In this document: piece by piece, positions 6,770-15,225 of the stretch
How the letters are laid out: each line of letters opens with the position of its first letter
Numbering within the stretch: the stretch's first letter is position 1
Source of the DNA: CAYSLZ01 sp964547295
GTDB taxonomy: Bacteria > Patescibacteriota > Microgenomatia > UBA12405 > JAHJSD01
Length of the DNA stretch: 41,180 nt
Reading direction: 5' to 3'
Assembly: GCA_964547295.1 (NCBI GenBank)
Contig: CAZJMH010000002.1
Coordinates: 1 to 41,180 of the forward strand
Notes under the pieces: generated by a model
Told to the model about the DNA's origin: nothing
Database searches by the model: none
The model's input: the letters and a program-made list of their open reading frames with translations, nothing else
Made by a program: the position numbers and the translations under genes

Positions 6770-7912
6770 ATGAAGAAAACAGCAGTTGTTGTTATACCAA
6801 CTTATAACGAGGCCGGACAGACGGCGGAGATGATTGATACCTTGATGAAAGATATCTTTCCCAAAATTGAGGGTTGGAATATGGTTCTTCTTTATGTTGA
6901 CGGTAACTCTCCGGACGGGACACCGGATATTATCCGGGATAAACAGAAAGAGTATGGCAACCTGGATTTGATTGTTGAAAAGAAAAAAGAAGGCATTGGC
7001 GCCGCGTATGTGAAGGGTTTCCGCCGGGCAATGAAAGACTATAATGCCGATGTGGTAATTGAATTTGACAGTGATTTTCAGCATCCGCCTGACCGAATTC
7101 CCGCTCTTTTGGAGAAAATTGACCAGGGATATGATTATGTCCTTGGTTCAAGAAAAATTAAGGGCGGTTCTAACCCAAAGGGTTGGGGGTTTAAACGCCT
7201 TTTCTTTTCAGAAATAGGCGGCTTGATTTCCCGGCTCATCCTCTTTTTTCCATCCAAACTGTTTTTTAAGATTACCGACCCGACAACTGGATTAAGAGCA
7301 AGCCGGGTTAATGGTTTTCTTGACCAACTCGATATGGATAATCTTTATTCAAAACAGTTTGCTTATAAAATGCAATTTCTTTACCAGATGGTTAAATTAG
7401 GCGCAAAAATTACAGAAATTCCGCTTAATTTTCAATTACGTCAAAATGGTGAGTCAAAAATTACCTCTATGACAGCTTTTGATAGTCTAAGAACAGTAAT
7501 TTTAGTTCGCTGGCATGATCAGGCCACCCAGAAATTTATTAAGTTCGGCATAGTTGGATTTATCGGTTATTTAGTTAATGCTTTTGGTTTGGAATTGTTT
7601 GCCCGATTGGTTGCTAAGCAGTGGTTAGTTTGGTTGTTAGGAACTGAAATGGCAATTATTTCCAATTTTATTTTAAATAATCTTTGGACTTTTAATGAAG
7701 AGAAATTTGCCCGAATTAGTAAGTTTTTAGCAAAGTTTTTGCAATTTAATTTTACTTCCGGCGGCGCCCTGCTTATTCAAACAGCAGCAGGAACTTTGTT
7801 AGGACACTTATTTGGGTTTGAATACCGCCAGTTATTTCTGCCTTTAATTATCGCTACCTTAATTGTTCCTTATAACTGGTTTATGTATAACAAGGTGATT
7901 TGGAAAAAGTAA
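6770..7912 (+). CDS. Polyprenyl-phosphate mannose synthase-like GT2 fused to GtrA domain
   Basis: 380 aa. Residues 1-245 form a GT2 domain of the dolichol-phosphate mannose synthase type: VVIPTYNEAGQ (7-17), YVDGNSPDGT (42-51), the DxD-equivalent EFDSDFQHPPDRIP (98-111), GSRKIKGG (126-133) and TDPTTGLRA (169-177). Residues 255-378 form a four-helix GtrA domain with NFILNNLWTF (299-308) and the terminal YNWFMYNKVIW. Such proteins make polyprenyl-P-linked hexose in the cytoplasm; the GtrA part is thought to anchor the enzyme or help move the lipid-sugar across the membrane. Fusion of the two is known in archaea and some bacteria. The sugar cannot be read from sequence. The gene ends exactly where the opposite-strand GT-C gene ends. 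Confidence 0.85.
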   Translation: MKKTAVVVIPTYNEAGQTAEMIDTLMKDIFPKIEGWNMVLLYVDGNSPDGTPDIIRDKQKEYGNLDLIVEKKKEGIGAAYVKGFRRAMKDYNADVVIEFDSDFQHPPDRIPALLEKIDQGYDYVLGSRKIKGGSNPKGWGFKRLFFSEIGGLISRLILFFPSKLFFKITDPTTGLRASRVNGFLDQLDMDNLYSKQFAYKMQFLYQMVKLGAKITEIPLNFQLRQNGESKITSMTAFDSLRTVILVRWHDQATQKFIKFGIVGFIGYLVNAFGLELFARLVAKQWLVWLLGTEMAIISNFILNNLWTFNEEKFARISKFLAKFLQFNFTSGGALLIQTAAGTLLGHLFGFEYRQLFLPLIIATLIVPYNWFMYNKVIWKK

Positions 7913-9031
7913 TTATCTATATGGCGTCCAATCAGCAATTGGGGTAAGATTGTATTTAATAAAGTTAATAGCATATAAGTAAAAAGCCGGCAATAAAATT
8001 AAGAAGATAATTTTAAATTCTTTTTTCTTGATTAAGTCACTAAAAGCAATAATCCAGAATGGATAAAGTGGTGTTGAGTAACGTGAAATATCCCGATGGG
8101 CGACAAATAAAGTCGCTGTATAAAATATAGTTGGAAAAATAGAGATAATTGATGCTTTGTATTTTTTCCAGAGATAAGCAATTGCCAACCCGCCGATTAA
8201 ATATATGTAGACAATGTCCTCCAGCCAAAAATCACCCAGCCAGGATCGTGAAGAGATAAAGGTTTGAAATGGAATTGGAATTAAGTGGAAATTGTCGCCG
8301 GAGTAAAAATAAGCTAGGAAATTACCGGTTTGATTAGCATGAACTAAAAATATCGGCAGAATAATTGCCGGGCCGAGAAGAAGGGGTAGTTTTGCGGTTA
8401 GTTTGTTTATCAACCTCCGAGGATCCCGTTCGGTAACCTCGCAGGTTTTTATTACTGTATCCACTGCATAGGCGGCAAATAATAAAATGGCCGGTGTTTT
8501 GATTGACTGACCAGCTGCGAGAAGGATTCCAGCGAGCCAATATTTTTGATGACGATAAAAGTAAATTGAGCCGAGAATTGCGGCGATAAAAAGAGTTTCT
8601 GGTGCTCCAACTGACCTGAGGATTAACATTCTAGCCGGCAAAAATAAAGAAATTGAAGTTAACCAAATAGCGGGTTTAATATTTAATTGCTTAAGTAGTA
8701 GATAAAGAATAGTTGTCATAAAGCCGGTGGAGATTAGGTTGACGACGAGCATTGCCCACCAGCCAGGAAGAACAAAATTAAAAAGGGAAATTAATAAAGG
8801 ATAACCAGGAAAATGGGCAGCATAATATTCCACTGGTAAAGGAAGTGAAAAAGTGGTTCTAATGCATTCCGGGTTATAACCGCATTTGGCGATAATTAAA
8901 TAATTCGGACCGTCATAATTGGCAAAAACCTTAGTCATTTGGTTTGTCTTTGAAAAAGGAGCCCAAACAATCAACGTGCTAACTAAAGTTACCACCCAGA
9001 GGATTAATATATGTTTAATCTTTTTATTCAC
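7913..9031 (-). CDS. GT-C membrane glycosyltransferase, PIG-V-like
   Basis: 372 aa with about nine or ten membrane helices; GTG start at 9031. The first extracytoplasmic loop has D40 in ANYDGPNYLIIAKCGY (37-52), followed by HFPGYPLLIS (73-82). This matches the pattern of PIG-V-type mannosyltransferases, in which an Asp at the first loop is catalytic and the donor is a polyprenyl-P-mannose. The downstream GT-C gene at 37019 has the same layout. Between two helices, residues 196-207 (TCEVTERDPRRL) are encoded by a palindromic DNA element foreign to the surrounding AT-rich coding sequence. It is one of only two minus-strand genes in the glycan locus. No ATG alternative exists near the start, and the promoter is unclear. 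Confidence 0.72.
   Translation of the reverse strand: MNKKIKHILILWVVTLVSTLIVWAPFSKTNQMTKVFANYDGPNYLIIAKCGYNPECIRTTFSLPLPVEYYAAHFPGYPLLISLFNFVLPGWWAMLVVNLISTGFMTTILYLLLKQLNIKPAIWLTSISLFLPARMLILRSVGAPETLFIAAILGSIYFYRHQKYWLAGILLAAGQSIKTPAILLFAAYAVDTVIKTCEVTERDPRRLINKLTAKLPLLLGPAIILPIFLVHANQTGNFLAYFYSGDNFHLIPIPFQTFISSRSWLGDFWLEDIVYIYLIGGLAIAYLWKKYKASIISIFPTIFYTATLFVAHRDISRYSTPLYPFWIIAFSDLIKKKEFKIIFLILLPAFYLYAINFIKYNLTPIADWTPYR
8412..8447. repeat. 36-bp palindromic element inside the GT-C gene
   Basis: On the coding strand the outer arms AACCTGCGAGG and CCTCGGAGGTT match as an inverted repeat at 10 of 11 positions, around a GC-rich 14-bp centre. The left arm extends to a second palindrome, AACCTGCGAGGTT. 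This shares its AACCT/AGGTT arms and 13-bp size with the core AACCTTGAAGGTT of the RAYT-flanking repeats. It is in frame and adds a hydrophilic loop. Confidence 0.6.
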
Positions 9032-9079
9032 TATAATTAACTTTTACTCTAAACTCTAATCCCTAGCAACTGTTATTTA

Positions 9080-9088
9080 TGATATCAT
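9080..9088 (+). promoter_or_regulatory. Extended -10 (TGATATCAT) of the GT2 gene at 9095
   Basis: TATCAT at 9083-9088, preceded by TGA, ends 6 bp before ATG 9095. The remaining intergenic DNA back to the divergent GT-C gene (9032-9079) is a low-complexity CTAAACTCTAATCC-like run with no other feature I can name. Confidence 0.5.
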
Positions 9089-9094
9089 ATTTAC

Positions 9095-9820
9095 ATGCCT
9101 AAGAAGTTAATTTCAGAATTGTCGGTATTTTTTCCGGCTTATAATGAAGAAGAAAATCTTCGACAGACAGTAATTTCGGCCATCAAAGAGTTGGAAAAGA
9201 TAGCTGATAAGTGGGAGATTATTATTGTTGATGACGGCAGCACCGATAAAACTAATCAAATTGGTAAAGAATTGGTTAACAAATATCCAGAAAACCTTCG
9301 TTTAATTACCCACCAGCCAAATCGCGGTTATGGAGGAGCTTTAAAGTCAGGAATGTATAACGCCAAATACAATTGGATTGCTTTTACTGATTCTGACGGA
9401 CAATTTAATTTTTCAGAAATTGACCGGTTTATTGTCAAGCAAAAGGAAACTAATGCTGATTTGGTAATCGGTTATTATTTAGACAGAAAAGTTCCATTTT
9501 ATCGAATTTGGGGTTCAAAAGTTTGGGAAATGGCTGTCTTTATTTTATTTGGGCTTTGGGTTAAGGACATCGACTGTGGTTTTAAGTTTTTTAAAAAAGA
9601 GGTTGTTGAGAAAATACCTCAACTAGAGGCAGAAAGAGGACCGTTTATAACTTCAGAATTTTTAATTAAATCAAAAGATGCTGGTTTCAAAATTGAAGAA
9701 ATTGGTGTTAGTCATTATGCCCGGCAACACGGGGCAGCAACTGGGGCTGATTTCGACGTTATCCTCTCCGGCTTAAAAGATTTATTAAGACTTTGGTATA
9801 AATTAAAAATAAAAAAATGA
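9095..9820 (+). CDS. GT2 glycosyltransferase, polyprenyl-phosphate sugar synthase-like
   Basis: 241 aa, soluble GT2 domain without membrane segments. Motifs: FFPAYNEEENL (12-22), IIIVDDGSTD (42-51), NRGYGGALKSG (76-86) and the metal-binding TDSDGQF (98-104). The late motif KDIDCGFKFFKKEVVEKI resembles dolichyl-phosphate hexose synthases, in which the product is a lipid-linked monosaccharide. Its stop overlaps the next start (ATGA). The next gene is a GT-C enzyme that could use such a donor, so the two may act as a pair. The sugar is unknown. Confidence 0.8.
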   Translation: MPKKLISELSVFFPAYNEEENLRQTVISAIKELEKIADKWEIIIVDDGSTDKTNQIGKELVNKYPENLRLITHQPNRGYGGALKSGMYNAKYNWIAFTDSDGQFNFSEIDRFIVKQKETNADLVIGYYLDRKVPFYRIWGSKVWEMAVFILFGLWVKDIDCGFKFFKKEVVEKIPQLEAERGPFITSEFLIKSKDAGFKIEEIGVSHYARQHGAATGADFDVILSGLKDLLRLWYKLKIKK

Positions 9821-11274
9821 TCAATTTTTTTAAAAAAAATAAGTTGATTATTTTAATTATTATTCTAGGAACTTTTCTTCGTTTATACCGAATTCCTGCT
9901 TATACAGAATTTTTAGGAGATCAAGGCAGGGATGTTTTGCGGATTCGCCAGCTTATAAAAAAGGGCGACTTAATTTTTATTGGTCCTCAAACTTCAATTG
10001 GCAATATGTATCTCGGTCCCTGGTATTATTATTTAATTGCCCCCTCCTTACTTTTGGCTAATTTCAGCCCATTAGGCCCAGCGATATTTAATGCTTTAAT
10101 TGGACTATTGGCTATCTGGCTTATCTATAAATTTGGTAGTCAGTGGTTCGGTAAAAAGTTTGGATTATGGTCAGGGGCATTTTTAGCCGCTTCACCAGTA
10201 GTCATTAAATATTCTACTTTTATTTGGAACCCAAACGTTATGCCCTTTTTTAGCTTAATGTCAATTTGGTTTTTATGGCGTGTTTGGATAAAAGATGATT
10301 ATCAAAGTCTGGTTTGGCTGTCAATTTCTTTGGCCATGGTTTTAAATTCCCATTATTTGGGATTATTACTTTTTCCAGTAGCCGGATTGGTTATTTTACT
10401 TAAGTTTTTTAATTTGTTTACCAATAAAGACAATCAGCAATTAGCTGTTTTTTTGAAAATCGGAGCATTGAGTCTTGGAATATTTTGTATTCTCATGTCA
10501 CCCCTGCTTATCTTTGACATTAAGCATGGTTTTCCAAACTTTAACGCTTTTTTAACCTTTTTTACTCAGCGCCAAACAACGTTCAATTTAAATTTATCTA
10601 AACTTATACTTAATATTAATCAGGTTTTTGACCAGCTTGTTGCCCAGTTTTTGACTTTTAAAGACAGCGGGCCGTGGTCATGGTTAATTTTGCCTCTTGT
10701 TTTTTGGGGCGTTTGGAAGGAAAGAGATAATAAAACAACCTGGTTATTATTTATCTGCCTAATTATTGGTTTATTGGGAATGGCAGCATACAAACAAGAT
10801 ATTTATGGCCATTATTATTTGTTTTTGTATCCCGCTCTTGGTTTATTGATCAGCTTAGGAATAACAAAATTAAAAGTTTTCGGTTTTATCCCTGGATTAC
10901 TAATAATCGGCTTAATGATATTTAATTGGCACGGCTGGTCTCCGCCGGTTTATCAACTTCAGAGGGCAAAGAAAGTTAGTCGTTTTATAGAAAAAAAAAG
11001 CAATAACCAAAAGTTTGCTCTTGGTTTAATTGCTGAACAAAACTACGATGATCCCTATCGTTATTTTTTAACCATAAAAAAGGAGAATAATTTAGTTGAT
11101 CTGCATAATCAAATGACAGAACAGCTTTTTGTAATTTGTGAGCCGTGGGGCAATGTCAATTGTAATCCAATTGGCCACGACAAATGGCAAATTGCCGCTT
11201 TTGGCTGGGCACAAATTGACGACAAATGGCAATTAGAAGGAATTGAATTGTATCGTTTAGTCCATCGTGATTAA
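9817..11274 (+). CDS. GT-C membrane glycosyltransferase (GT39/ArnT-like)
   Basis: 485 aa, about ten or more membrane helices. The first loop after helix 1 has GDQGRDV with D35 and D39, the expected site of the catalytic acidic residue in PMT/ArnT-type enzymes. Then GNMYLGPWYYYLIAP matches the conserved second portion of that loop. The C-terminal 90 residues are soluble and presumably extracytoplasmic. It would transfer a sugar from polyprenyl phosphate to a lipid or protein acceptor outside the membrane. It overlaps the GT2 gene upstream by four bases (ATGA). Confidence 0.75.
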   Translation: MINFFKKNKLIILIIILGTFLRLYRIPAYTEFLGDQGRDVLRIRQLIKKGDLIFIGPQTSIGNMYLGPWYYYLIAPSLLLANFSPLGPAIFNALIGLLAIWLIYKFGSQWFGKKFGLWSGAFLAASPVVIKYSTFIWNPNVMPFFSLMSIWFLWRVWIKDDYQSLVWLSISLAMVLNSHYLGLLLFPVAGLVILLKFFNLFTNKDNQQLAVFLKIGALSLGIFCILMSPLLIFDIKHGFPNFNAFLTFFTQRQTTFNLNLSKLILNINQVFDQLVAQFLTFKDSGPWSWLILPLVFWGVWKERDNKTTWLLFICLIIGLLGMAAYKQDIYGHYYLFLYPALGLLISLGITKLKVFGFIPGLLIIGLMIFNWHGWSPPVYQLQRAKKVSRFIEKKSNNQKFALGLIAEQNYDDPYRYFLTIKKENNLVDLHNQMTEQLFVICEPWGNVNCNPIGHDKWQIAAFGWAQIDDKWQLEGIELYRLVHRD

Positions 11275-11277
11275 TTT

Positions 11278-11286
11278 TGGTAAAAT
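11278..11286 (+). promoter_or_regulatory. Extended -10 (TGGTAAAAT) heading the 23-kb gene run
   Basis: TAAAAT at 11281-11286, with TGG just before it, ends 5 bp before ATG 11292. It follows the upstream stop codon directly. I see no comparable box near an initiation codon until 34246, so this may drive the 17-gene run to 34211. Confidence 0.5.
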
Positions 11287-11291
11287 AAATT

Positions 11292-12041
11292 ATGTTCGTA
11301 ACCATAGTTATTCCCTGCTACAACGAAGAAAAAAACTTAAACCGAGGTGTTTTAGATGAGGTTTTAAGTTATCTTCAAAATAAAAGTTTTGACTGGGAAG
11401 TAATTATTTCAGACGACGGGTCAACTGATAGAAGTTTGGAAATATGTCGTGATTATTCTCAAAATAATAAACGATTCCGGGTTTTAGCTAATAAGCACGG
11501 AGGTAAACCGTGGGCAGTATGGAAAGGAATTGAAGCGGCTAAAGGCGATTGGGTTTTATTTACAGACATGGACCAGTCAACGCCAATTGACCAGTTAGAT
11601 AAACTAATGCCGCATTTTAAAAATTATGATGTTGTTATTGGCTCAAGAGGTTTAAAAAGAGAGGGATTTTCACTAGTAAGAAAAATCGGTTCAACCATTT
11701 TTAAAAATCTTCGAGGTCTTCTGCTTTTACCTGATATTAAAGATACTCAGTGTGGTTTTAAGGCGATGAAAAAGAAAGTTGCCGTGGAGGTTTTTCCAAA
11801 ATTAGAGTTTATGCAGAATATTGATAAGGAGGTACATGGCTGGAAAGTTACTGCTTTTGATATTGAACTGCTATTTTTAGTAAAAAAATCCGGATATAAG
11901 ATTAAGGAAGTTGGGGTAAGCTGGAAAGACCGGGATGCGGCAGTTAAAGGCAAAGATAAAAGTTATTTTAAGGAATCAAAAGCAATGACTGAACAGGTTG
12001 TGCGGGTTAAACTTAATGATCTTAAGGGCAAATATGATTAA
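11292..12041 (+). CDS. GT2 glycosyltransferase, dolichyl-phosphate glucose synthase (ALG5)-like
   Basis: 249 aa. VTIVIPCYNEEKNL (3-16), VIISDDGSTDRS (37-48), KHGGKPWAVWKGI (68-80) and the metal site TDMDQSTPIDQL (91-102) are typical of the ALG5/DPG-synthase branch. IGSRG and DTQCGFKAMKK follow in the expected order. The predicted product is a polyprenyl-phosphate hexose. The next gene overlaps it by 8 bp and encodes a GT-C protein. This repeats the GT2 plus GT-C pairing seen at 9095-11274. Confidence 0.8.
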   Translation: MFVTIVIPCYNEEKNLNRGVLDEVLSYLQNKSFDWEVIISDDGSTDRSLEICRDYSQNNKRFRVLANKHGGKPWAVWKGIEAAKGDWVLFTDMDQSTPIDQLDKLMPHFKNYDVVIGSRGLKREGFSLVRKIGSTIFKNLRGLLLLPDIKDTQCGFKAMKKKVAVEVFPKLEFMQNIDKEVHGWKVTAFDIELLFLVKKSGYKIKEVGVSWKDRDAAVKGKDKSYFKESKAMTEQVVRVKLNDLKGKYD

Positions 12042-13566
12042 GATAAAATTTGGAAAAAAAGAGGTTGTTGTTTTAATCGGTCTAGTTATTCTTTATTTTG
12101 CTACACGACTTTTTCATTTAGGCAAACTGCCGATTTTTTGTGATGAAGCAATTTATGTCCGCTGGTCGCAGGTAATGCGCCATGAGCCGAGTTTAAGATT
12201 TATGCCCCTTCAGGACGGTAAACAGCCGTTATTTATGTGGTTGACAATTCCATTTTTAAAAGTATTCAAAGACCCATTATCTGCCGGCCGAATGGTTTCA
12301 GTTTTAGCCGGGTTTGGGACATTGATTGGAGTCATTTCATTGCCAATTATTCTTTCTTTTTTGAATACTCGAAAATTTGAACTTTCGAATATTGGCTTAA
12401 TTTCCGGTTTAGTTTATGTTTTGGCGCCGTTTGGTGTTTTTTTTGACCGGATGGCCCTGGTTGACAGTTTACTGGCCAGTTTTGGCATTTGGTCCCTGAA
12501 TTTGTCATTACTTTTAGCTAAAACCTGGCGGTTAGACATAGCAATGATTTTGGGCATGGTTCTCGGCGGAGGATTAATTACCAAAAGTCCGGGAATATTT
12601 TTTGTCGGGCTGACAGTGGCCACAGTGATATTATTAAATTTAAAATTTAAAATTGAAAATTTAAAATTATTGTTATTGTTATTTGTTTCTCTTGGCATTG
12701 CTTATTTAATCTATAATATTCTCCGTTTGGGGCCGAATTTTCATATGCTGTCGATCAGAAATCAGGATTATGTCCGTGATTTCAACCAGATACTCTCCTC
12801 ACCATTTCAACCAACGATTAATTTGTTGGGAGATATTATTCGGCATTACTGGCATTATTTAACACCTGCTTTGTTTATTATCGGAGTGGCCGGCATTTTT
12901 AAAGGTTTTAAAGAATTAAGAATTTTGGAATTATTAATTCTGATAGTTTGGTTTTTAGTGCCGATAATTGGCCAATCGTTAATTGCCAAAAGCATAACCG
13001 CCCGGTATATTTACTTTACTTTTCCAGTATTTATTTTGTTTATAAGTTATGGGTTTTTAGCCCTGCACCGAGTTTTTGGGTTTTTAAAAAACACTGGCAC
13101 AGGGTTGCGTTTTGCTTTTTTTACTTTGCTATTCTTTTCTGGTTTGATATTTAATTATCACTTGCTCTTCTCACCAGCAAAAGCTAATTTGCCAAAAGAT
13201 GAAAGAAAAGGTTATTTAGAAGATTGGACAGCTGGTCAGGGAATAAGCCAAACAGCTGAATATTTAAAAGACCTGCCTGATGATAAAAATATTATCGTTG
13301 GAACAGAAGGTTATTTTGGAACACTGCCGGATGGGCTGCAAATTTATACTACTGGCGAAGAAAATATTACTGTTATTGGGGTTGGCCATCCAATTAGTTC
13401 ACTGCCGGAACCACTTGAAAAGGCCAAAGCGGCTGGTGACGAGGTTTATTTAGTGGTTAACCAATCAAGGTTTAAACTAGACAATTGGCAGGAATCAGGT
13501 TTTATAAAAATCGCCGAGTATCTTAAACCAGGAGGCGATAGTTTATTATTCCTAAAATTAGAATAG
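12034..13566 (+). CDS. GT-C membrane glycosyltransferase (GT39/PMT_2-like)
   Basis: 510 aa from ATG 12034, which overlaps the previous stop; an upstream in-frame TTG (11998) is less likely. About eleven helices. D37-E38 in PIFCDEAIYVRW is the GT39-type catalytic pair after helix 1. A soluble C-terminal region (about 385-510) is probably extracytoplasmic. Two in-frame repeat insertions lie in loops. Residues 111-120 (NTRKFELSNI) come from a palindromic element shared with the GT4 gene at 35870. Residues 202-212 (LKFKIENLKLL) come from a 7-bp periodic repeat shared with that gene and with the GT4 gene at 25526. Confidence 0.75.
   Translation: MIKIKFGKKEVVVLIGLVILYFATRLFHLGKLPIFCDEAIYVRWSQVMRHEPSLRFMPLQDGKQPLFMWLTIPFLKVFKDPLSAGRMVSVLAGFGTLIGVISLPIILSFLNTRKFELSNIGLISGLVYVLAPFGVFFDRMALVDSLLASFGIWSLNLSLLLAKTWRLDIAMILGMVLGGGLITKSPGIFFVGLTVATVILLNLKFKIENLKLLLLLFVSLGIAYLIYNILRLGPNFHMLSIRNQDYVRDFNQILSSPFQPTINLLGDIIRHYWHYLTPALFIIGVAGIFKGFKELRILELLILIVWFLVPIIGQSLIAKSITARYIYFTFPVFILFISYGFLALHRVFGFLKNTGTGLRFAFFTLLFFSGLIFNYHLLFSPAKANLPKDERKGYLEDWTAGQGISQTAEYLKDLPDDKNIIVGTEGYFGTLPDGLQIYTTGEENITVIGVGHPISSLPEPLEKAKAAGDEVYLVVNQSRFKLDNWQESGFIKIAEYLKPGGDSLLFLKLE
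12364..12393. repeat. Palindromic 30-bp element shared with 36561-36589
   Basis: An imperfect palindrome centred on GAAAATTTGAA and ending TTTCGAATATT. It aligns to the segment in the GT4 gene with 26 of 30 matches, including one gap. In both genes the frame gives K-F-(E/Q)-(L/F)-S-N-I although the two proteins are unrelated in family and position. Confidence 0.6.
12637..12669 (+). repeat. 7-bp periodic repeat (TTTAAAA units) in a GT-C gene
   Basis: Four consecutive 7-bp units of the form (T)TTAAAA, with the third changed to TTGAAAA. The 30-bp core matches the one at 36335-36364 at 26 of 30 positions. All four differences are T for G at the first base of each unit. Confidence 0.65.
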
Positions 13567-13572
13567 ATATAG

Positions 13573-15225
13573 ATGTTTAAAAAATATAAATTTTTACTCT
13601 TGGTATTGATAATTAGTTTCTTAAGTTATAAAAACTTACTTCGACAAGGGTATTTTCCAATGCACGATGACATGCAGCCAATAAGAGTTCTACAGATGGA
13701 CAAGTGTTTTAAAGATGGACAAATACCTTGCCGGTGGGTGCCTGATTTGGGTTATGGATATGGTTATCCCTTATATATGTATTATTCTCCTTTTGCCTAT
13801 TATGTAATGGAATTTTTTCACCTAATTGGTTTTTCCATTTTAGGTTCTATTAAAATAGAAATAATTCTTACATTTGTAGTTTCCGGCCTAGGAATGTATT
13901 TTTTAGCTAAAGAATTATGGGGTAAATGGGGCGGGGTTGTCAGCTCTGTTTTTTATGTTTATGCCCCTTATCGAGCCTCAGATGCTTATACAAGAGGGGC
14001 AATTGGCGAAATTACTGCTTTTGCTTTTTTTCCACTTATATTTTGGTCAGTTTTAAAGTTTATAAAAACTGAAAAATGGAAATATTTACTTTATTTGTCA
14101 CTAAGCTACGGTGGATTGTTGTTGACTCATAATATTTCATCGTTGATTTTCACTCCAATTATTGGCTTATGGATATTACTTTTCTTGACCAGGCAAAAAA
14201 AGTGGAATTTAATTTTTCCTTTGTTTTTATACTCTTTAGTTGGCGTAGGCTTGGCTGGATTTTTTATTATTCCAGCTTTTCTGGAAAAAAAATACGTTCA
14301 TGTAGAAACAATGACAATTGGATACTTTAATTATTTAGCTCATTTTGTTTCATTAAAACAGTTGTTTTTGTCTGGTCACTGGGGTTATGGAACCAGCGAA
14401 CTTGGCCCTTACGATGATTTAAGTTTTTCTGTCGGGTTTTTACATTGGGGTTATAGCTTAGTTGTTTTAATTATTGGCTTATTAAAAAGAAAAAAAAGTC
14501 AGCTGAAATGGTTGGTTTTAGTATTTTTGGCCCTAGTTGGTCTAGGCAGTTTATTTATGGCCCACCAGCGGTCAGTTTTTATTTGGAATAATTTAAGCTT
14601 GCTTTCCTATCTGCAATTCCCATGGCGGTTTTTGACGATTGTTGTCTTTGTCTTTTCTTTGATGGCCGGTGGACTAATTTATTATTCTTCAAAAAGAAAA
14701 ATTGTCATTGCCGTTTTAAGTATATTTTTAGTCATTTATTTTAATTATTCTTATTTCAGGCCGGAAAGGTGGCTAAACATTACTGATCAAGACAAGTTTA
14801 GTGGACAGGCGTGGTTATATCAGCAAACAGCAAGTATTTATGATTATCTCCCGATTTGGGCGAATGAGCCGCCATCAGAACCGGCCTTTAAAGAGCCAAG
14901 GTTTATTCAAGGCAGTGGCCAGTTAATTAATTATAAACAAGGGACAGATTGGTCAAAAGGTAAAATTCAGGTCAATTCTGACCAGGCAGAGATTAGACTG
15001 CCTGTTTTTTATTTCCCCAATTTTGTGGTTGAATCTAATGGCAGTAAAATTCCAATTAATTATGACAACCATTTAGGGCTGATTAGTTTTCAACTTCCCC
15101 AGGGTGAACATCAATTTTTTGTTGACTTAAAGAATACTTGGATAAGAAACTTAAGCCAATTATTGTCTATATTAAGTGTTATCTTTTTAATCTCAAAAGG
15201 ATTTTTGTCTGATGAAAAAAAGTAA
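13573..15225 (+). CDS. PTPS-related multi-membrane protein, paralog 1 of 3
   Basis: 550 aa; about eleven helices and a C-terminal beta-rich tail (about 450-525). The N-terminal loop holds the group's signature: MHDDMQPIRVLQMDKCFKDGQIPCRW (30-55), then YGYGYPLYMYYSPFAYY. This resembles the membrane proteins labelled '6-pyruvoyl-tetrahydropterin synthase related', which have a GT-C-like layout. H31-D32-D33 are candidate catalytic acids. A second block, YAPYRASDAYTRGAIGE, is shared by all three paralogs. A role in transferring sugars from lipid carriers is inferred from layout and neighbourhood. The C-terminus VFYFPNF...LPQGEHQF is also shared. It begins 6 bp after the preceding gene. Confidence 0.7.
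   Translation: MFKKYKFLLLVLIISFLSYKNLLRQGYFPMHDDMQPIRVLQMDKCFKDGQIPCRWVPDLGYGYGYPLYMYYSPFAYYVMEFFHLIGFSILGSIKIEIILTFVVSGLGMYFLAKELWGKWGGVVSSVFYVYAPYRASDAYTRGAIGEITAFAFFPLIFWSVLKFIKTEKWKYLLYLSLSYGGLLLTHNISSLIFTPIIGLWILLFLTRQKKWNLIFPLFLYSLVGVGLAGFFIIPAFLEKKYVHVETMTIGYFNYLAHFVSLKQLFLSGHWGYGTSELGPYDDLSFSVGFLHWGYSLVVLIIGLLKRKKSQLKWLVLVFLALVGLGSLFMAHQRSVFIWNNLSLLSYLQFPWRFLTIVVFVFSLMAGGLIYYSSKRKIVIAVLSIFLVIYFNYSYFRPERWLNITDQDKFSGQAWLYQQTASIYDYLPIWANEPPSEPAFKEPRFIQGSGQLINYKQGTDWSKGKIQVNSDQAEIRLPVFYFPNFVVESNGSKIPINYDNHLGLISFQLPQGEHQFFVDLKNTWIRNLSQLLSILSVIFLISKGFLSDEKK

Noticed and set aside
6734..7151. Minus-strand ORFs of 73 and 116 codons opposite the GT2-GtrA gene
   Set aside because: They lie wholly opposite well-supported conserved coding sequence, have no family motifs and no promoter. 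The same applies to the other short opposite-strand ORFs (for example 12414-12698, 18829-19077, 33512-33784).
9032..9079. Possible small RNA or operator in the divergent gap between the GT-C and GT2 genes
   Set aside because: Only a CTAAACTCTAATCC-like low-complexity run is visible; there is no stable hairpin or repeat partner strong enough to support a call.
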